Source of the DNA: Castellaniella caeni NBRC 101664 | Lineage (GTDB): Bacteria > Pseudomonadota > Gammaproteobacteria > Burkholderiales > Burkholderiaceae_B | Assembly (NCBI RefSeq): GCF_001592225.1 | Contig: NZ_BCWN01000006.1 | Location: 1-64,000, forward strand | DNA: 64,000 nt | Reading direction: 5' to 3' | In this document: positions 12,169-21,863 of the stretch, one piece after another | How positions within the stretch are numbered: the stretch's first letter is position 1 | How the letters are laid out: each line of letters starts with the position of its first letter | Translations under genes and position numbers: made by a program | Notes under the pieces: generated by a model | The model's database searches: none | The model's input: the letters and a program-made list of their open reading frames with translations, nothing else | What the model was told of the DNA's origin: nothing

Positions 12169-12196
12169 ATGTGGGGCTGGCCCGGACGATTTCAAG
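12169..12196 (-). promoter_or_regulatory. Sigma-32 (heat-shock) promoter of dnaK
   Basis: Reading the minus strand, an exact CTTGAAA -35 element (12190-12196) is followed by 13 bases and CCCCACAT (12169-12176). The last matches the sigma-32 -10 consensus CCCCATAT at seven of eight positions. It lies about 60 bp ahead of the dnaK start. Spacing and both elements agree with known RpoH promoters. Confidence 0.75.
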
Positions 12197-12253
12197 GCCG
12201 GCCCGCCGTTTTTTCCGGGGCGGCGCGGCGCGACGGCGCGCGCGGCCCGCAGA

Positions 12254-12835
12254 TCACGACTGCCCGGAGGACACCATCACCAGGGCGGGCCGCAGCACGC
12301 GGTCGGCGATGAGGTAGCCCTTTTGCAGGGTCTGCGCGACGGCGCCCTGGGGGTGTTCGGACGGCACGTTGGAGATGGCCTGGTGGCGGTGCGGGTCGAA
12401 GACTTCACCCGGCTGCGGTGCGATCTCGCGCATCTGATTGCGCTCGAAGGCCGTATTCAGCTGGCGCAGCGTGGCCTCGACGCCCTTTTGCCAGTCGTCG
12501 GCCGTCTGGTTTTCCTGTGCCAGGGCGGCTTCGAGGCTGTCGCGCACCGGAATCAGGCTCTCGGCAAACGACTCGGTGCCGAACTTGCGCGCCTTGGTCA
12601 CGTCGTCCTGGGCGCGGCGGCGCACGTTTTCGACTTCGGCATGGGCGCGCAGCAGCTGGTCGTGGTAGTCCGAAATCTTGGCCTGGGCTTCAGCCAGCAG
12701 GGTGGCGAGGTCTTCGCCGGGCAGCTCGAGCGGGGCGTCCGCCGAGGTTTCGGGGGCCTTCGGAGCGTCTGCCGAACCCGACGCCGCCGCAGCGTGCGCG
12801 GCCTTCGGGTCCAACTCTTCCTGGGGTGCCGACAT
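12254..12835 (-). CDS. grpE: Nucleotide exchange factor GrpE
   Basis: A 193-residue DnaK co-chaperone that releases ADP. An acidic, Ala/Pro-rich N-terminal tail precedes a long coiled-coil helix (LLAEAQAKISDYHDQLLRA...VENVRRRAQ). The conserved beta-domain follows (FDPHRHQAISNVPSEHPQGAVAQTLQKGYLIADRVLRPALVMVS). I place the start at 12835 (MSAPQEEL) because GGAGAA sits 6-7 bases before it; an in-frame ATG 14 codons upstream lacks a comparable site. It is the first gene of grpE-dnaK-dnaJ. Confidence 0.96.
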   Translation of the reverse strand: MSAPQEELDPKAAHAAAASGSADAPKAPETSADAPLELPGEDLATLLAEAQAKISDYHDQLLRAHAEVENVRRRAQDDVTKARKFGTESFAESLIPVRDSLEAALAQENQTADDWQKGVEATLRQLNTAFERNQMREIAPQPGEVFDPHRHQAISNVPSEHPQGAVAQTLQKGYLIADRVLRPALVMVSSGQS

Positions 12836-12875
12836 GGTGAATTCTCCAAAAACTGATGAATGCGAATGGTGCTGC

Positions 12876-12903
12876 ATATGAGGGGAAAAACAGGGATTTC
12901 AAG
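12876..12903 (-). promoter_or_regulatory. Sigma-32 (heat-shock) promoter of grpE
   Basis: On the minus strand, an exact CTTGAAA (12897-12903) is followed after 13 bases by CCTCATAT (12876-12883), one mismatch from the RpoH -10 CCCCATAT. It has the same 13-base spacing as the dnaK promoter and lies about 40 bp ahead of the grpE start. No CIRCE repeat was found here although hrcA is encoded nearby. Confidence 0.75.
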
Positions 12904-12995
12904 GGCCCAAGAGCCCGCGCGCGTCGTAGCCGCCTGCCAGGCCGAGCGCGCACTCAACGACAAGGCGCAAGCGGCTGCATGCGGCCGGGCACCGA

Positions 12996-14042
12996 TCAGA
13001 TCCAGCCGACCAGGTTGCGCGCGAGCAAGTCCGAGAACCCGCGCACCCAGCCGGGCTGGGCGTTCAGACAGGGCACGTAGTGAAACTCGCGCCCACCCGC
13101 CGCCAGAAACGCGTGGCGGCAGGCCAGATTGATTTCTTCGAGGGTCTCGAGGCAGTCGGCCAGAAACCCCGGGCAAAGCACATCCACGGACGCCACGCCC
13201 GCGCGCGCCCAGGCTTCAAGCGTGGGCTGAGTATACGGCTGCAGCCAGGGGGCCGCGCCAAAGCGGCTCTGGAAGCAGACGTGCAGGCGCGCGCCATCAG
13301 CGCCCAGGCGGGCGCGCAGGGCTGCCGCCGTTCGCTGGCAATCGCGAAAATAGGGGTCGCCCTGCCGTACACAGGACTGCGGCAGGCCGTGAAAACTGAG
13401 CACCAGGCGCTCGGCCTGGCCATGCGCCTGCCAGTGCGCCTGCAGACTGTCGTACAGCGCATCGATGTACACCGCCTCTTCGTTGAAGCGGTCGAGAAAG
13501 CGCAGCGTGGGCTGATGCCGCAGCCGGGCCAGGTGCGCCGTCACGGCATCCACCACCGTGGCGGTCGTACCCGCCGCATACTGTGGGTAAAGTGGTGCCA
13601 CCAGAATGCGTCCACAGCCAGCGGCGCGCAATTTTTCCAGCTGCGGCCCGATGGCGGGTTGCCCGTAGCGCATGGCCAGTTCGACGCGCACGTCCAGGCC
13701 CTGCGACCGCAGCGCGTCGTCCACCCCGGCGGCCAGATCCTGGCCGTACACGAGCAGGGGCGAGCCCCGGTCGAGCCAGACCTGCGCGTACTTGGGCGCA
13801 ATCGCGCCCGGGCGGCGCGTGAGCACGAAGGCGCGCAGGATGACCTGCCACAACCAGCGGGGCAGCTCGACCACGCGCGGATCGGACAGGAACTCTTTCA
13901 GATAGCGGCGCACCGCGGCGGGCGTAGGCGCATCGGGCGTGCCCAGATTGACCAGCAGCACGCCCACCGGCCCGCGGCCAGGGCCCGCTACAGCGGGGTT
14001 CAAGGCGTCCGGGCCTTGGGGGTCAGAGATGAAGCGCGTCAT
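12996..14042 (-). CDS. hemH: Ferrochelatase
   Basis: A 348-residue enzyme inserting Fe2+ into protoporphyrin IX, the last step of heme synthesis. It has the family start GVLLVNLGTPDAP, the catalytic-His segment LVLSFHGLPQSC, and the C-terminal metal/porphyrin segment VLCPGFLADCLETLEEI. It lies between grpE and hrcA, an order common in Burkholderiales. No strong ribosome binding site precedes the ATG, so the precise start is somewhat uncertain. Confidence 0.96.
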   Translation of the reverse strand: MTRFISDPQGPDALNPAVAGPGRGPVGVLLVNLGTPDAPTPAAVRRYLKEFLSDPRVVELPRWLWQVILRAFVLTRRPGAIAPKYAQVWLDRGSPLLVYGQDLAAGVDDALRSQGLDVRVELAMRYGQPAIGPQLEKLRAAGCGRILVAPLYPQYAAGTTATVVDAVTAHLARLRHQPTLRFLDRFNEEAVYIDALYDSLQAHWQAHGQAERLVLSFHGLPQSCVRQGDPYFRDCQRTAAALRARLGADGARLHVCFQSRFGAAPWLQPYTQPTLEAWARAGVASVDVLCPGFLADCLETLEEINLACRHAFLAAGGREFHYVPCLNAQPGWVRGFSDLLARNLVGWI

Positions 14043-14195
14043 AGGCAGAGGAATTCTCGGGCGGATCGAGGCAGATGCAAAGGCTCAATGATAAGGGTAA
14101 ACCGCAGGGTGCCCTGCCCACCTGGGGCATCCCCGCATGACGCCAAGAATTGCCCCCGGCCGGTCGTCTCATGTGCGCGCCCCTGGCGGCACACG

Positions 14196-15209
14196 CTACG
14201 AGGCCGCCTGGCCCAGCGCGTTGGACAGCATGCGCGCGGTGATGTCCACGATGGGGATGACGCGCTCGTAGGCCATGCGGCTGGGGCCGATGACGCCCAG
14301 CGTGCCGATGACCTGGCCATCGACACTGTAGGGCGCCGTGATGACCGAGACGTCTTCCAGCGGCACCAGGCGCGAATCGCCGCCGATGTAGATTTGCACC
14401 CCCTGCGCATGGCTGGATACGTCCAGCAGGTGCAGAAGGTCGGTCTTTTGTTCGAACAAGGCGAAAAGGCGCCGCAGGCGATCCATGTCGGCGGTCATTT
14501 CGGAGACTTCGAGCAGCTTGCCCTCGCCCGAAATGACGACGGCCTCGTCGGCGGTATCGGGCGTGCCGATGCCGGCATCCACCGCCTGCTGCATGAGGCG
14601 CGTGATGTCGGAGCGCAGGGACGCGAGTTCGGCGGCCAACGACAGGCGAACCTCGTGAAACGACTTGCCGGAGAAATGCCGGTTGAAGAAATTGGAGGCT
14701 TCGAGGAGTTCGACCTCGGTGTATTCGCGCGGCACGAACAGGATGCGGTTCTGCACGTCGCCGTTGGGCGTGACGATGATGAGCAGGACGCGCTTGTCGG
14801 ACAGGCGGATGAACTCGATGTGGCGAAACACCTGCGTGCGCTTGGGTGTGAGCACCACCCCGGCGAACTGTGACAGGTTGGACAGCAGCGAGGCCGCCGC
14901 CGTGACGGCGCGGCCCGGCTCGGCGGCGGGCAGGCAGTCGGCGATCCGCAGCCCGGGGCTGAGCTCGTAGGGCCGCACGGTAAGCAGGGTATCGACGAAC
15001 AGGCGGTAGCCACGCGGCGTGGGCACGCGCCCGGCAGACGTGTGCGGGCTGTGAATGAGCCCGAGGTCTTCGAGATCGGCCATCACGTTGCGAATCGTGG
15101 CGGGAGAAAGGTCGAACACCTTGGACAGGGTGCGCGAACCGACGGGCTGCCCATCCGCGATGTATCGTTCTACCAACGCCTTGAGCAAAGCCTTTGCTCG
15201 ATCATCCAT
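14196..15209 (-). CDS. hrcA: Heat-inducible transcription repressor HrcA
   Basis: A 337-residue repressor that binds CIRCE elements of groESL/dnaK-type operons, with GroE as sensor in known cases. The N-terminal winged helix includes [39 protein letters not shown]. The rest is the GAF-like HrcA domain ending near [20 protein letters not shown]. The start at 15209 (MDDRAKALL) matches the family and has an AGGA upstream; an in-frame ATG 18 codons earlier is less likely. No CIRCE site was found in the window, so its targets must lie elsewhere. It is divergent from nadK. Confidence 0.96.
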   Translation of the reverse strand: MDDRAKALLKALVERYIADGQPVGSRTLSKVFDLSPATIRNVMADLEDLGLIHSPHTSAGRVPTPRGYRLFVDTLLTVRPYELSPGLRIADCLPAAEPGRAVTAAASLLSNLSQFAGVVLTPKRTQVFRHIEFIRLSDKRVLLIIVTPNGDVQNRILFVPREYTEVELLEASNFFNRHFSGKSFHEVRLSLAAELASLRSDITRLMQQAVDAGIGTPDTADEAVVISGEGKLLEVSEMTADMDRLRRLFALFEQKTDLLHLLDVSSHAQGVQIYIGGDSRLVPLEDVSVITAPYSVDGQVIGTLGVIGPSRMAYERVIPIVDITARMLSNALGQAAS

Positions 15210-15328
15210 GTCCTGTCCACCCATCACCCGGGACAAGCGCGACACGCCACCAACCGCAGGCACGCCTTCATCCCCCTATAATCGGATACTCCTTATTATT
15301 CCATTAATCGCACGAGGGACAGGCTTCC

Positions 15329-16240
15329 ATGCACTTCAACACCGTGGCTCTGGTCGGCCGCTACCAGGATAGCGGGCTGGATGCGCCCCTGCGAAGGCTG
15401 GGGGCCGTCCTGCAAGACACCGGCTGCACGGTGCTGATCGAAGCAGAAACCGCGCAAAACACCGGCGTCACGCACTTCACCCCGGCATCATTCGCCGAGA
15501 TCGGCGCGCGCGCCGATCTTGCCATCATCATGGGGGGCGACGGCACCATGCTGGCCGCCGCCCGCCAGCTGGCCACCTTCGACGTGCCGCTGATCGGCAT
15601 CAACCACGGACGCCTGGGCTTCATCACCGACATCCCGCTGGGCAGCGCCGACGAAGCCATCACCGGCATCCTCAACGGCGCCTACGTGCAAGACGAACGC
15701 ATCCTGCTCGAAGGCCGCGTCATGCGCGGCGACCAGCAGATGGTCTCGGGCCTGGCGCTCAACGACGTCATCATCAACCGCGCCGGGCGCGGCGGCATGA
15801 TCGAACTGCGCGTCGAATGCAACGGCAACTTCATGCACAGCCAGCGCGCCGACGGCCTCATCATCGCCACCCCCACCGGCTCCACCGCCTACGCGCTCTC
15901 GGCGGGCGGGCCTATCCTGCATCCGCAGGTCAATGCCCTGGTGCTGGTGCCCGTGGCACCGCAGACGCTGTCCAACCGCCCCATTACCCTGCCCGAAGAC
16001 TCCATCCTCAACATCACCATCCGGGCGCTGGGGCGGGTCGAATCCGGGGCCAGTGTGCACTTCGACATGCAGACGCTTTCCAACTGCCAGGAAGGCGACC
16101 GCATCGACGTGCGCCGCAGCCCGCACCGGGTGCGCTTCCTGCATTCGCAAGGCTACAGCTACTTCTCCACCCTGCGCAGCAAGCTCAACTGGAACCGCAT
16201 GCTGCACCCCTGGGACGACCCCGACGACAACTCCCGATAA
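15329..16240 (+). CDS. nadK: NAD kinase
   Basis: A 303-residue enzyme phosphorylating NAD+ to NADP+. It carries the GGDGT motif (IIMGGDGTMLAAAR), NHGRLGFITD, and the nucleotide-binding segment ADGLIIATPTGSTAYALSAGGPI. Its stop is 5 bases before the recN start, giving a nadK-recN operon. A TATAAT hexamer at 15277-15282, without a strong -35, is a possible promoter within the hrcA-nadK divergent region. Confidence 0.97.
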   Translation: MHFNTVALVGRYQDSGLDAPLRRLGAVLQDTGCTVLIEAETAQNTGVTHFTPASFAEIGARADLAIIMGGDGTMLAAARQLATFDVPLIGINHGRLGFITDIPLGSADEAITGILNGAYVQDERILLEGRVMRGDQQMVSGLALNDVIINRAGRGGMIELRVECNGNFMHSQRADGLIIATPTGSTAYALSAGGPILHPQVNALVLVPVAPQTLSNRPITLPEDSILNITIRALGRVESGASVHFDMQTLSNCQEGDRIDVRRSPHRVRFLHSQGYSYFSTLRSKLNWNRMLHPWDDPDDNSR

Positions 16241-16245
16241 GGCCC

Positions 16246-17895
16246 ATGCTGCGCACCCTGCACATTCTCGATTTCGTCATCGTCGATCAGGCGGAAATCG
16301 CCTTCGAGCCGGGCTTCACCGTCTTTTCCGGCGAAACCGGAGCCGGCAAGTCGATCCTGATCGACGCGCTCTCCCTGACGCTGGGGGGGCGCGGCGATGC
16401 CAGCCTGGTGCGCGAGGGCGCCGCCCGCGCCGACATCAGCGCGGTCTTTGACACGCCCCCCGCCGCCGCCCGCTGGCTGGCCGAACAGGCCATCGAGGGC
16501 ACCGAACTCATCTTGCGCCGCGTCATCGACGCCCAGGGCCGCGGCAAGGCCTACATCAACGGCCTGCCCGCCACGCTCACCCAGCTGCGCGACCTGGGCG
16601 CCCTGCTGATCGACATCCACGGCCAGCACGCGCACCAAAGCCTGCTGGCCAGCGCCAGCCAGCGCGACATCCTCGACACCCAGGGGGGCCACGGCCAGGA
16701 CGCGCTCGCCCTGCAAGCCGCCTGGGATGCCTGGCGCGCGGCGCTCGCCACGCTGGAATCCGCCCGTCGCGACGCAGCGGGCCAGGCGGCGGCGCTCGAA
16801 AAACTGCAGGACGACGTCGCCTTCCTCGACGCACTGGCGCCAGATCCCGACGAATGGCCCACGCTGTGCGCGCGGCAGTCGCGCCTGGCGCACGCCCAGG
16901 CGCTGCTGGCCGGCGCCAGCCAGGCCGCCGAGGCCCTGGACGGCGAATCCGGCTCGGCAAGCCAGGCGCTGCAGGCGGCCTTACAGGCCTTGCAGGCACT
17001 GGTGCGCCACGACCCGCGCCTCGAAGAACACTGCCAGGCGCTCGAATCGGCCCGCATCCTGTGCGCTGAAACCGTCTCAGGGCTCAACGCCTACGCCGAC
17101 CGCCTCGAACTCGACCCCGACGCCCTGGCCCAGGCCGACGCCCGCATGAGCGAGATGTTCGCCGCCGCGCGCCGCTTCCAGGTCGAACCCGAAACGCTGG
17201 CCGAGCTGCACCGGCAGCTGGCGGCGCAACTGCGGCACAGCGCGGCGCAGCACGACATCGACGCCCTGGCCCAGGCCTGCGCCCAGGCCGAGGCGCGCTA
17301 CCAGGCCGCCGCGCAGGCGCTCAGCGCCCGGCGCCAGACCACGGCCCGGCGTCTGTCCGAGCAGGTGACGGCGGCCATGCAGACCCTGTCCATGGAAGGC
17401 GGCACATTCCAGGTTCAGCTGGCGGCCTGCAAGCCGGGCGCGCACGGGCTGGAGACCGTCGAATTCCTGGTGGCCGGGCACGCCGGCGTGCCCGCGCGTC
17501 CGCTCAGCAAGGTGGCCTCGGGCGGCGAACTCGCGCGCATTTCACTGGCCCTGTCGGTCATCGCCAGCCAGGCGGCGCGCGTGCCGACGCTCATCTTCGA
17601 CGAAGTGGACAGCGGCATCGGCGGCGGCGTGGCCGAAGTGGTGGGCCACCTGCTGGCCCAGCTGGGTCAGCGCCACCAGGTGCTGTGCGTCACGCACCTG
17701 CCCCAGGTGGCTTCCTGCGCCGGGCATCATTTTCAGGTCAGCAAGAAAACCCGCGCCCATAAAACGCTGTCCTCCATCCAGGCGCTGGACGCGGACGCGC
17801 GCGTACAGGAAATCGCCCGCATGCTGGGCGGCCTGAAAATCACCGACGCCACGCGCGACCACGCACGCGAGATGCTGCGCCTGTCGAGCCGCTGA
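16246..17895 (+). CDS. recN: DNA repair protein RecN
   Basis: A 549-residue SMC-like ATPase acting early in double-strand break repair. Walker A is GETGAGKS near residues 29-36. A long Ala/Gln/Leu-rich coiled-coil middle follows, then the signature VASGGELARISLALSVI and Walker B LIFDEVDSGIGGG. The ATG at 16246 (MLRTLHILDFVIV) fits the family start; the frame stays open upstream into nadK but without homology. Confidence 0.96.
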   Translation: MLRTLHILDFVIVDQAEIAFEPGFTVFSGETGAGKSILIDALSLTLGGRGDASLVREGAARADISAVFDTPPAAARWLAEQAIEGTELILRRVIDAQGRGKAYINGLPATLTQLRDLGALLIDIHGQHAHQSLLASASQRDILDTQGGHGQDALALQAAWDAWRAALATLESARRDAAGQAAALEKLQDDVAFLDALAPDPDEWPTLCARQSRLAHAQALLAGASQAAEALDGESGSASQALQAALQALQALVRHDPRLEEHCQALESARILCAETVSGLNAYADRLELDPDALAQADARMSEMFAAARRFQVEPETLAELHRQLAAQLRHSAAQHDIDALAQACAQAEARYQAAAQALSARRQTTARRLSEQVTAAMQTLSMEGGTFQVQLAACKPGAHGLETVEFLVAGHAGVPARPLSKVASGGELARISLALSVIASQAARVPTLIFDEVDSGIGGGVAEVVGHLLAQLGQRHQVLCVTHLPQVASCAGHHFQVSKKTRAHKTLSSIQALDADARVQEIARMLGGLKITDATRDHAREMLRLSSR

Positions 17896-17926
17896 AGCCG
17901 CGGGTTTCCCGCGCCCCCGTCCCTGT

Positions 17927-17957
17927 AAAGAAGAAGGCCCGCGTGCGGGCCTTGTCC
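17927..17957. terminator. Bidirectional terminator between recN and fur
   Basis: AAGGCCCGC-GT-GCGGGCCTT-type arms (17934-17953) form a tight GC stem. On the minus strand the stem is followed by a T-rich run (CTTCTTCTTT). On the plus strand only TTGT follows. It best terminates fur transcription and probably also limits recN read-through between these convergent genes. Confidence 0.7.
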
Positions 17958-17985
17958 CGGACAAAAGGGTGACGGGCGGGCGGCG

Positions 17986-18411
17986 TCAGGCCTTCTTGGC
18001 CTCGTGGCACTTGGGGCACACGCCGTAGAGCATCATGTGATGGCTTTCGAGGGTGAAGCCGTTTTCCTTGGCGATGCGGTGCTGGCGCTTTTCGATTTCG
18101 GGGTCGGAGAATTCGACCACCCGGCCGCAGTTGGTGCAGATGAGGTGATCGTGGTGATCGCCGTCGTTGAGTTCGAAGACCGACTTGCCGCCGTCGAACT
18201 GGCTGCGCAGCAAGATGCCGGCCTGCTCGAACTGGGTCAGTACCCGGTAGACCGTGGCCAGACCGATATCGACGTCTTCGGCGATGAGAGCACGATAGAC
18301 GTCTTCGGCACTGTGGTGGCGGGTTTCGGCCTTGCGAAACACATCAAGAATCTTCAGGCGCGGAAACGTCGCCTTCAGCCCCATGTTTTTGAGCTCGATT
18401 TGATCATTCAT
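17986..18411 (-). CDS. fur: Ferric uptake regulator Fur
   Basis: A 141-residue Fe2+-responsive repressor. It has an N-terminal winged helix ([18 protein letters not shown]...[27 protein letters not shown]). The metal-binding [16 protein letters not shown] segment follows, and a C-terminal CPKCHEA gives a second Cys pair. It is divergent from bamE, the usual betaproteobacterial arrangement. Confidence 0.98.
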   Translation of the reverse strand: MNDQIELKNMGLKATFPRLKILDVFRKAETRHHSAEDVYRALIAEDVDIGLATVYRVLTQFEQAGILLRSQFDGGKSVFELNDGDHHDHLICTNCGRVVEFSDPEIEKRQHRIAKENGFTLESHHMMLYGVCPKCHEAKKA

Positions 18412-18560
18412 GGTTCAAGTATCCTGGGTCGGGCGGAGGAATGCAAGCGAGCTTGACAGGCATTGGCCCCCGCCCTGCACATGCGCAAATCCGAATTCCC
18501 TTTATGATAGCGGTTTTGACGGCCACAATCCGGGGCCGGTCATCGATCACGGGGGCATGT

Positions 18561-19112
18561 GTGCGTATCCGAGCGAGTCAATTTTCCCGCACCGCGGGCA
18601 TCTGTCTGGCGGCAAGTCTGCTGACTATCGGCCTGGCAGGCTGCGGCTCGAACAATTGGGGCTTTCCCTATCGAGCCACCGTCCAGCAGGGCAACTGGAT
18701 CACCTCCGAACAGGTGGCCCAGCTCGAAGTCGGCATGACGCGCGACCAGGTGCGCTTCATTCTGGGCACGCCGACGCTCGAAGACATCTTCCACGCCGAG
18801 CGCTGGGACTACCCCTATTACAACCAGCCGGGCTACGGCAAGGACGAACTGCGCAAATTCACCGTCTGGTTCGAGAACGACCGCCTGACGCGCTGGTCGG
18901 GTGACGAACAACCCGATCGCCAACCCTTCCAGAAGAACGATTCCGGTAAAGAAGCGGTTCAGTCCGCCGACAAGGCACGCGCCGACGATGCCGCCCAGCA
19001 GGCCGCTTCCCCCGGCACCAACGACGCGGCGGCGCCCAATGCCAGCATCTCCACCGATACGCCCCAGGCCACCATCGAAACGGGCGTCGGCAACACCAAG
19101 AAGGGCCAGTGA
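18561..19112 (+). CDS. bamE: Outer-membrane assembly lipoprotein BamE (OmlA/SmpA)
   Basis: A 183-residue lipoprotein of the BAM complex that inserts outer-membrane beta-barrels. With the GTG start at 18561 it has a compact lipoprotein signal ([28 protein letters not shown]) with lipobox LAGC. The SmpA/OmlA core follows: [36 protein letters not shown]. The last 50 residues are an Asp/Ala/Ser-rich low-complexity tail. In-frame ATG codons farther upstream would spoil the signal peptide. The stop overlaps the start region of dapB. Confidence 0.92.
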   Translation: MRIRASQFSRTAGICLAASLLTIGLAGCGSNNWGFPYRATVQQGNWITSEQVAQLEVGMTRDQVRFILGTPTLEDIFHAERWDYPYYNQPGYGKDELRKFTVWFENDRLTRWSGDEQPDRQPFQKNDSGKEAVQSADKARADDAAQQAASPGTNDAAAPNASISTDTPQATIETGVGNTKKGQ

Positions 19113-19114
19113 TC

Positions 19115-19906
19115 ATGCGCATTGCCATTGCCGGAGCCTCGGGCCGCATGGGGCGCATGCTGATCCAGGCCGTCCTCGACACCGAAGACCTCACGCTGGC
19201 GGCCGCGCTCGACCGCGTGGGCAGCAGCGCCCTGGGTGAAGACGCGGGCGCGTTTCTGGGCACCCGCACGGGCGTACTCATCACCGACCAGCTGCAGGTG
19301 CTGGCCGACACCGACTGCCTCATCGACTTCACCCGCCCCGAAGGCACGCTGGCCCATCTCGAAGTCTGCGCCGCCCACGGCGTCAAATGCGTCATCGGCA
19401 CCACGGGCTTCGACGCCCAGGGCAAGCAGGCCATCCGCGCGGCGGCCCAGAAAACGGCCATCGTCTTCGCGCCCAACATGAGCGTGGGCGTCAACGCCAC
19501 CATCAAGCTGCTGGACATGGCCGCGCGCCTGCTCAACAGCGGCTACGACGTCGAAGTCTTCGAAGCACACCACCGCAACAAGGTGGACGCCCCCTCGGGC
19601 ACGGCGCTGGCCATGGGTGAAGCCGTGGCGCACGCCTGGGGCGTGCAGCTCGACGACGTGGCCGACTGGGCGCGCCACGGCCATACCGGGGCGCGCGAAA
19701 CCGGCCACATCGGCTTTTCAGTGCTGCGCGGGGGCGACATCGTGGGCGACCACACGGTGTACTTCTGCGGCACCGGCGAGCGCATCGAAATCACCCACCG
19801 CTCCAGCAGCCGCGCCACCTACGCGCAAGGCAGCCTGCGCGCCGCCCGCTACCTGGCACGCCGCGAGTTCGGCCTGTTCGACATGCAGGACGTGCTGGCC
19901 AGCTAA
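19115..19906 (+). CDS. dapB: 4-hydroxy-tetrahydrodipicolinate reductase
   Basis: A 263-residue NAD(P)H-dependent enzyme of diaminopimelate/lysine synthesis. It begins [16 protein letters not shown] (nucleotide-binding GxxGxxG). It carries the substrate and catalytic segment [23 protein letters not shown] with the His-His and Lys. I use the ATG at 19115; a GTG two codons earlier is an alternative. It is co-transcribed with bamE. Confidence 0.97.
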   Translation: MRIAIAGASGRMGRMLIQAVLDTEDLTLAAALDRVGSSALGEDAGAFLGTRTGVLITDQLQVLADTDCLIDFTRPEGTLAHLEVCAAHGVKCVIGTTGFDAQGKQAIRAAAQKTAIVFAPNMSVGVNATIKLLDMAARLLNSGYDVEVFEAHHRNKVDAPSGTALAMGEAVAHAWGVQLDDVADWARHGHTGARETGHIGFSVLRGGDIVGDHTVYFCGTGERIEITHRSSSRATYAQGSLRAARYLARREFGLFDMQDVLAS

Positions 19907-19925
19907 ACGGGCAGGCGAAACGAAC

Positions 19926-21023
19926 CTAATCCAGAATGACGGGCTCTTGCTCGAGTGCGACGCCAAAGCGCTCGCGCACGGCGCCGCGCACGGCCTGCGC
20001 CAGGGCCAGCACGTCGCTGGCTTGCGCACCGCCATGATTGACCAGCACCAGCGCCTGCCGCTCGTGCATGCCCACCGGCCCCAGGCGGCGCCCCTTCCAG
20101 CCCGCCTGTTCGATCAGCCAGCCCGCCGCCAGCTTCACCCGGCCATCCGGCTGCGGATAGGTGCGCAATTCAGGAAACCGCTGCCGTAGCTGCTGCGCCT
20201 GCGCGGCGGGCACCACGGGGTTCTTGAAGAAACTGCCGGCATTGCCCAGCACGGCTGGATCGGGCAACTTGCGGCGCCGGATGTCGCAAACCGCCTCATA
20301 GATCTGACGGGCCTTGGCGAGACTCGCCTGCGACCGCGCCAGCTCCTGCGCGGCCTGCCGCAGTACATCTGGCGCCATCCCTTGACCCGGCGCCACCCGC
20401 AGCGCGGGATGGTCGCGGACATCTGGATAATCCAGTCGAGGCTGCCAGGCCTTGGGCAGGACAAAGCGCACGCGCACGATCAGCCAGCGCCCTGCCCCGG
20501 CCCGCTTGAACACGCTGTCCCGATAGGCAAACGCGCAGTCGGCAGCCGACAGCGCTTGCTCGCGTCCGGCCAGCAAATCCCAGGCCAGCACCGAATGCAG
20601 CCGCTCGCCCACTTCCAGCCCATAGGCGCCGATGTTCTGTACCGGGGCCGCGCCCACCGTGCCCGGAATGAGCGCCAGGTTTTCCAGCCCTGGCCAGCCC
20701 TGCGCCAGGCAATGCGTCACGAAACCATGCCAGGGCTCGCCCGCCGCGGCCTCGACGAACCAGTGCGTCGCCGTCTCGCGCCACAGGCGGATGCCGCGCA
20801 AGGCCACGCGCAAAACCCGATGCCGCGGCTGCGGCTGCACCACGACGTTGCTGCCGCCCCCCAGCACGAACAGCGGCGCGCCGTCTTCCGGCTGTGCCCG
20901 ATACCAGCGGCACACCTCGGGGAGGTGCGCCTCATCCGCCAGCACGGCGACCTGGGCCCAGGCAGGCAGACCCAGCGTGTTGCAGCCCTGCAGCGGCTGC
21001 CGGGCAAAGGCGAGAGGCGTCAT
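19926..21023 (-). CDS. murB: UDP-N-acetylmuramate dehydrogenase MurB
   Basis: A 365-residue FAD enzyme making UDP-MurNAc for peptidoglycan. Features include NTLGLPAWAQVAVL at the start, the FAD segment FVLGGGSNVVV, LIPGTVGAAPVQNIGAYGLEV, FAYRDSVFKR, the proton-donor Ser segment GNAGSFFKNPVV, and LIEQAGWKGRRLG. I use the ATG at 21023; the ATG at 21062 has a better ribosome binding site (GAGG) and would add 13 residues. It is convergent with dapB, 19 bp apart. Confidence 0.95.
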   Translation of the reverse strand: MTPLAFARQPLQGCNTLGLPAWAQVAVLADEAHLPEVCRWYRAQPEDGAPLFVLGGGSNVVVQPQPRHRVLRVALRGIRLWRETATHWFVEAAAGEPWHGFVTHCLAQGWPGLENLALIPGTVGAAPVQNIGAYGLEVGERLHSVLAWDLLAGREQALSAADCAFAYRDSVFKRAGAGRWLIVRVRFVLPKAWQPRLDYPDVRDHPALRVAPGQGMAPDVLRQAAQELARSQASLAKARQIYEAVCDIRRRKLPDPAVLGNAGSFFKNPVVPAAQAQQLRQRFPELRTYPQPDGRVKLAAGWLIEQAGWKGRRLGPVGMHERQALVLVNHGGAQASDVLALAQAVRGAVRERFGVALEQEPVILD

Positions 21024-21218
21024 AGCGTCGAAAGGGGGCGTGATCCACAAAGGCGTAAGCATACTGCGCGCCTCGGCCAGCATGAACCAGGGCGCACACC
21101 GCGCCGACATGCCAGGCGCAGGTCAAGCGCCCATGGGCCGCAGGGGCAAGGCGCCGCGCCCGCGTCGGCTCCTCTACAATGCCAGCTTTCTGTTCAAGAT
21201 CGGGACGCTGCGAACGCG

Positions 21219-21836
21219 ATGGACATCGTACTGACCCTGCTCGCCATCGTGGTGGCATGGCGGCTGCTGTGCCTGCAGTACCAGCGCGGCCACATCGCCC
21301 TGCTGGGGCGCCATCTGGCCCGCCTGCAGATCGAGCGCCACATGGAAACCCTGACGCAGGGCTACACCCGCGCCATCCACGAAAAAGATACCAGCCGCCA
21401 GCTGCAGATACTGGACGGCTTCAGCCAGACCGAGCGCACCGTGGCGGCGCAGCTGCGGACGCTGGCCGAGGCCATGCGCACAGAAGACGAACAGGCCACG
21501 CGCATGGGCATCCTGCCCTTTTGCGTGCCTTACCTGGAACGCTTTCTGCCGACCTCGACACGCGACTTCCGCGCGCTGCTGGACATCCATGCCCAGGGCC
21601 TGCGCCGCGTCGTGGACAACGCAGACCGCTGGGGCCCGAAAGAGCGCGCCTATCACCTCTCGGCCGAGCTGTACCTGATGCAGCACAGCTGCCACTGGTA
21701 CTGCAAATCGCGCAGTGTGGCCGACGTCCGGCTCTCGGTACGCCACCAGGTCACGCGCCAGAAAGTGCTGGACTCCGTATCGGACGAGACCCGCCAGGCG
21801 TACTTGCGCTGGCTGCGCAGCGGCGCGGGCGGATAG
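21219..21836 (+). CDS. Conserved hypothetical protein, N-terminally membrane-anchored
   Basis: A 205-residue protein of unknown function. A single hydrophobic N-terminal segment (MDIVLTLLAIVVAWRLLCL) is followed by a helical, charged cytoplasmic-looking domain. That domain has a coiled-coil-prone stretch (IERHMETLTQGYTRAIHEKDTSRQLQILDGFSQTERTVAAQLRTL) and four Cys, two of them in the segment HSCHWYCKS. It starts 195 bp from murB in divergent orientation and is convergent with ppa. I do not recognise a named domain. Confidence 0.75.
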   Translation: MDIVLTLLAIVVAWRLLCLQYQRGHIALLGRHLARLQIERHMETLTQGYTRAIHEKDTSRQLQILDGFSQTERTVAAQLRTLAEAMRTEDEQATRMGILPFCVPYLERFLPTSTRDFRALLDIHAQGLRRVVDNADRWGPKERAYHLSAELYLMQHSCHWYCKSRSVADVRLSVRHQVTRQKVLDSVSDETRQAYLRWLRSGAGG

Positions 21837-21863
21837 TCCGACAAGTCTTGTCAGGCCCGTCCA

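Noticed and set aside
15210-15328. CIRCE element between hrcA and nadK
   Set aside because: No TTAGCACTC or GAGTGCTAA arms are present here or upstream of grpE and dnaK.
18453-18458. TTGACA as a -35 for bamE
   Set aside because: No -10-like hexamer at 16-18 bases; a TATGAT at 18503 is too far away.
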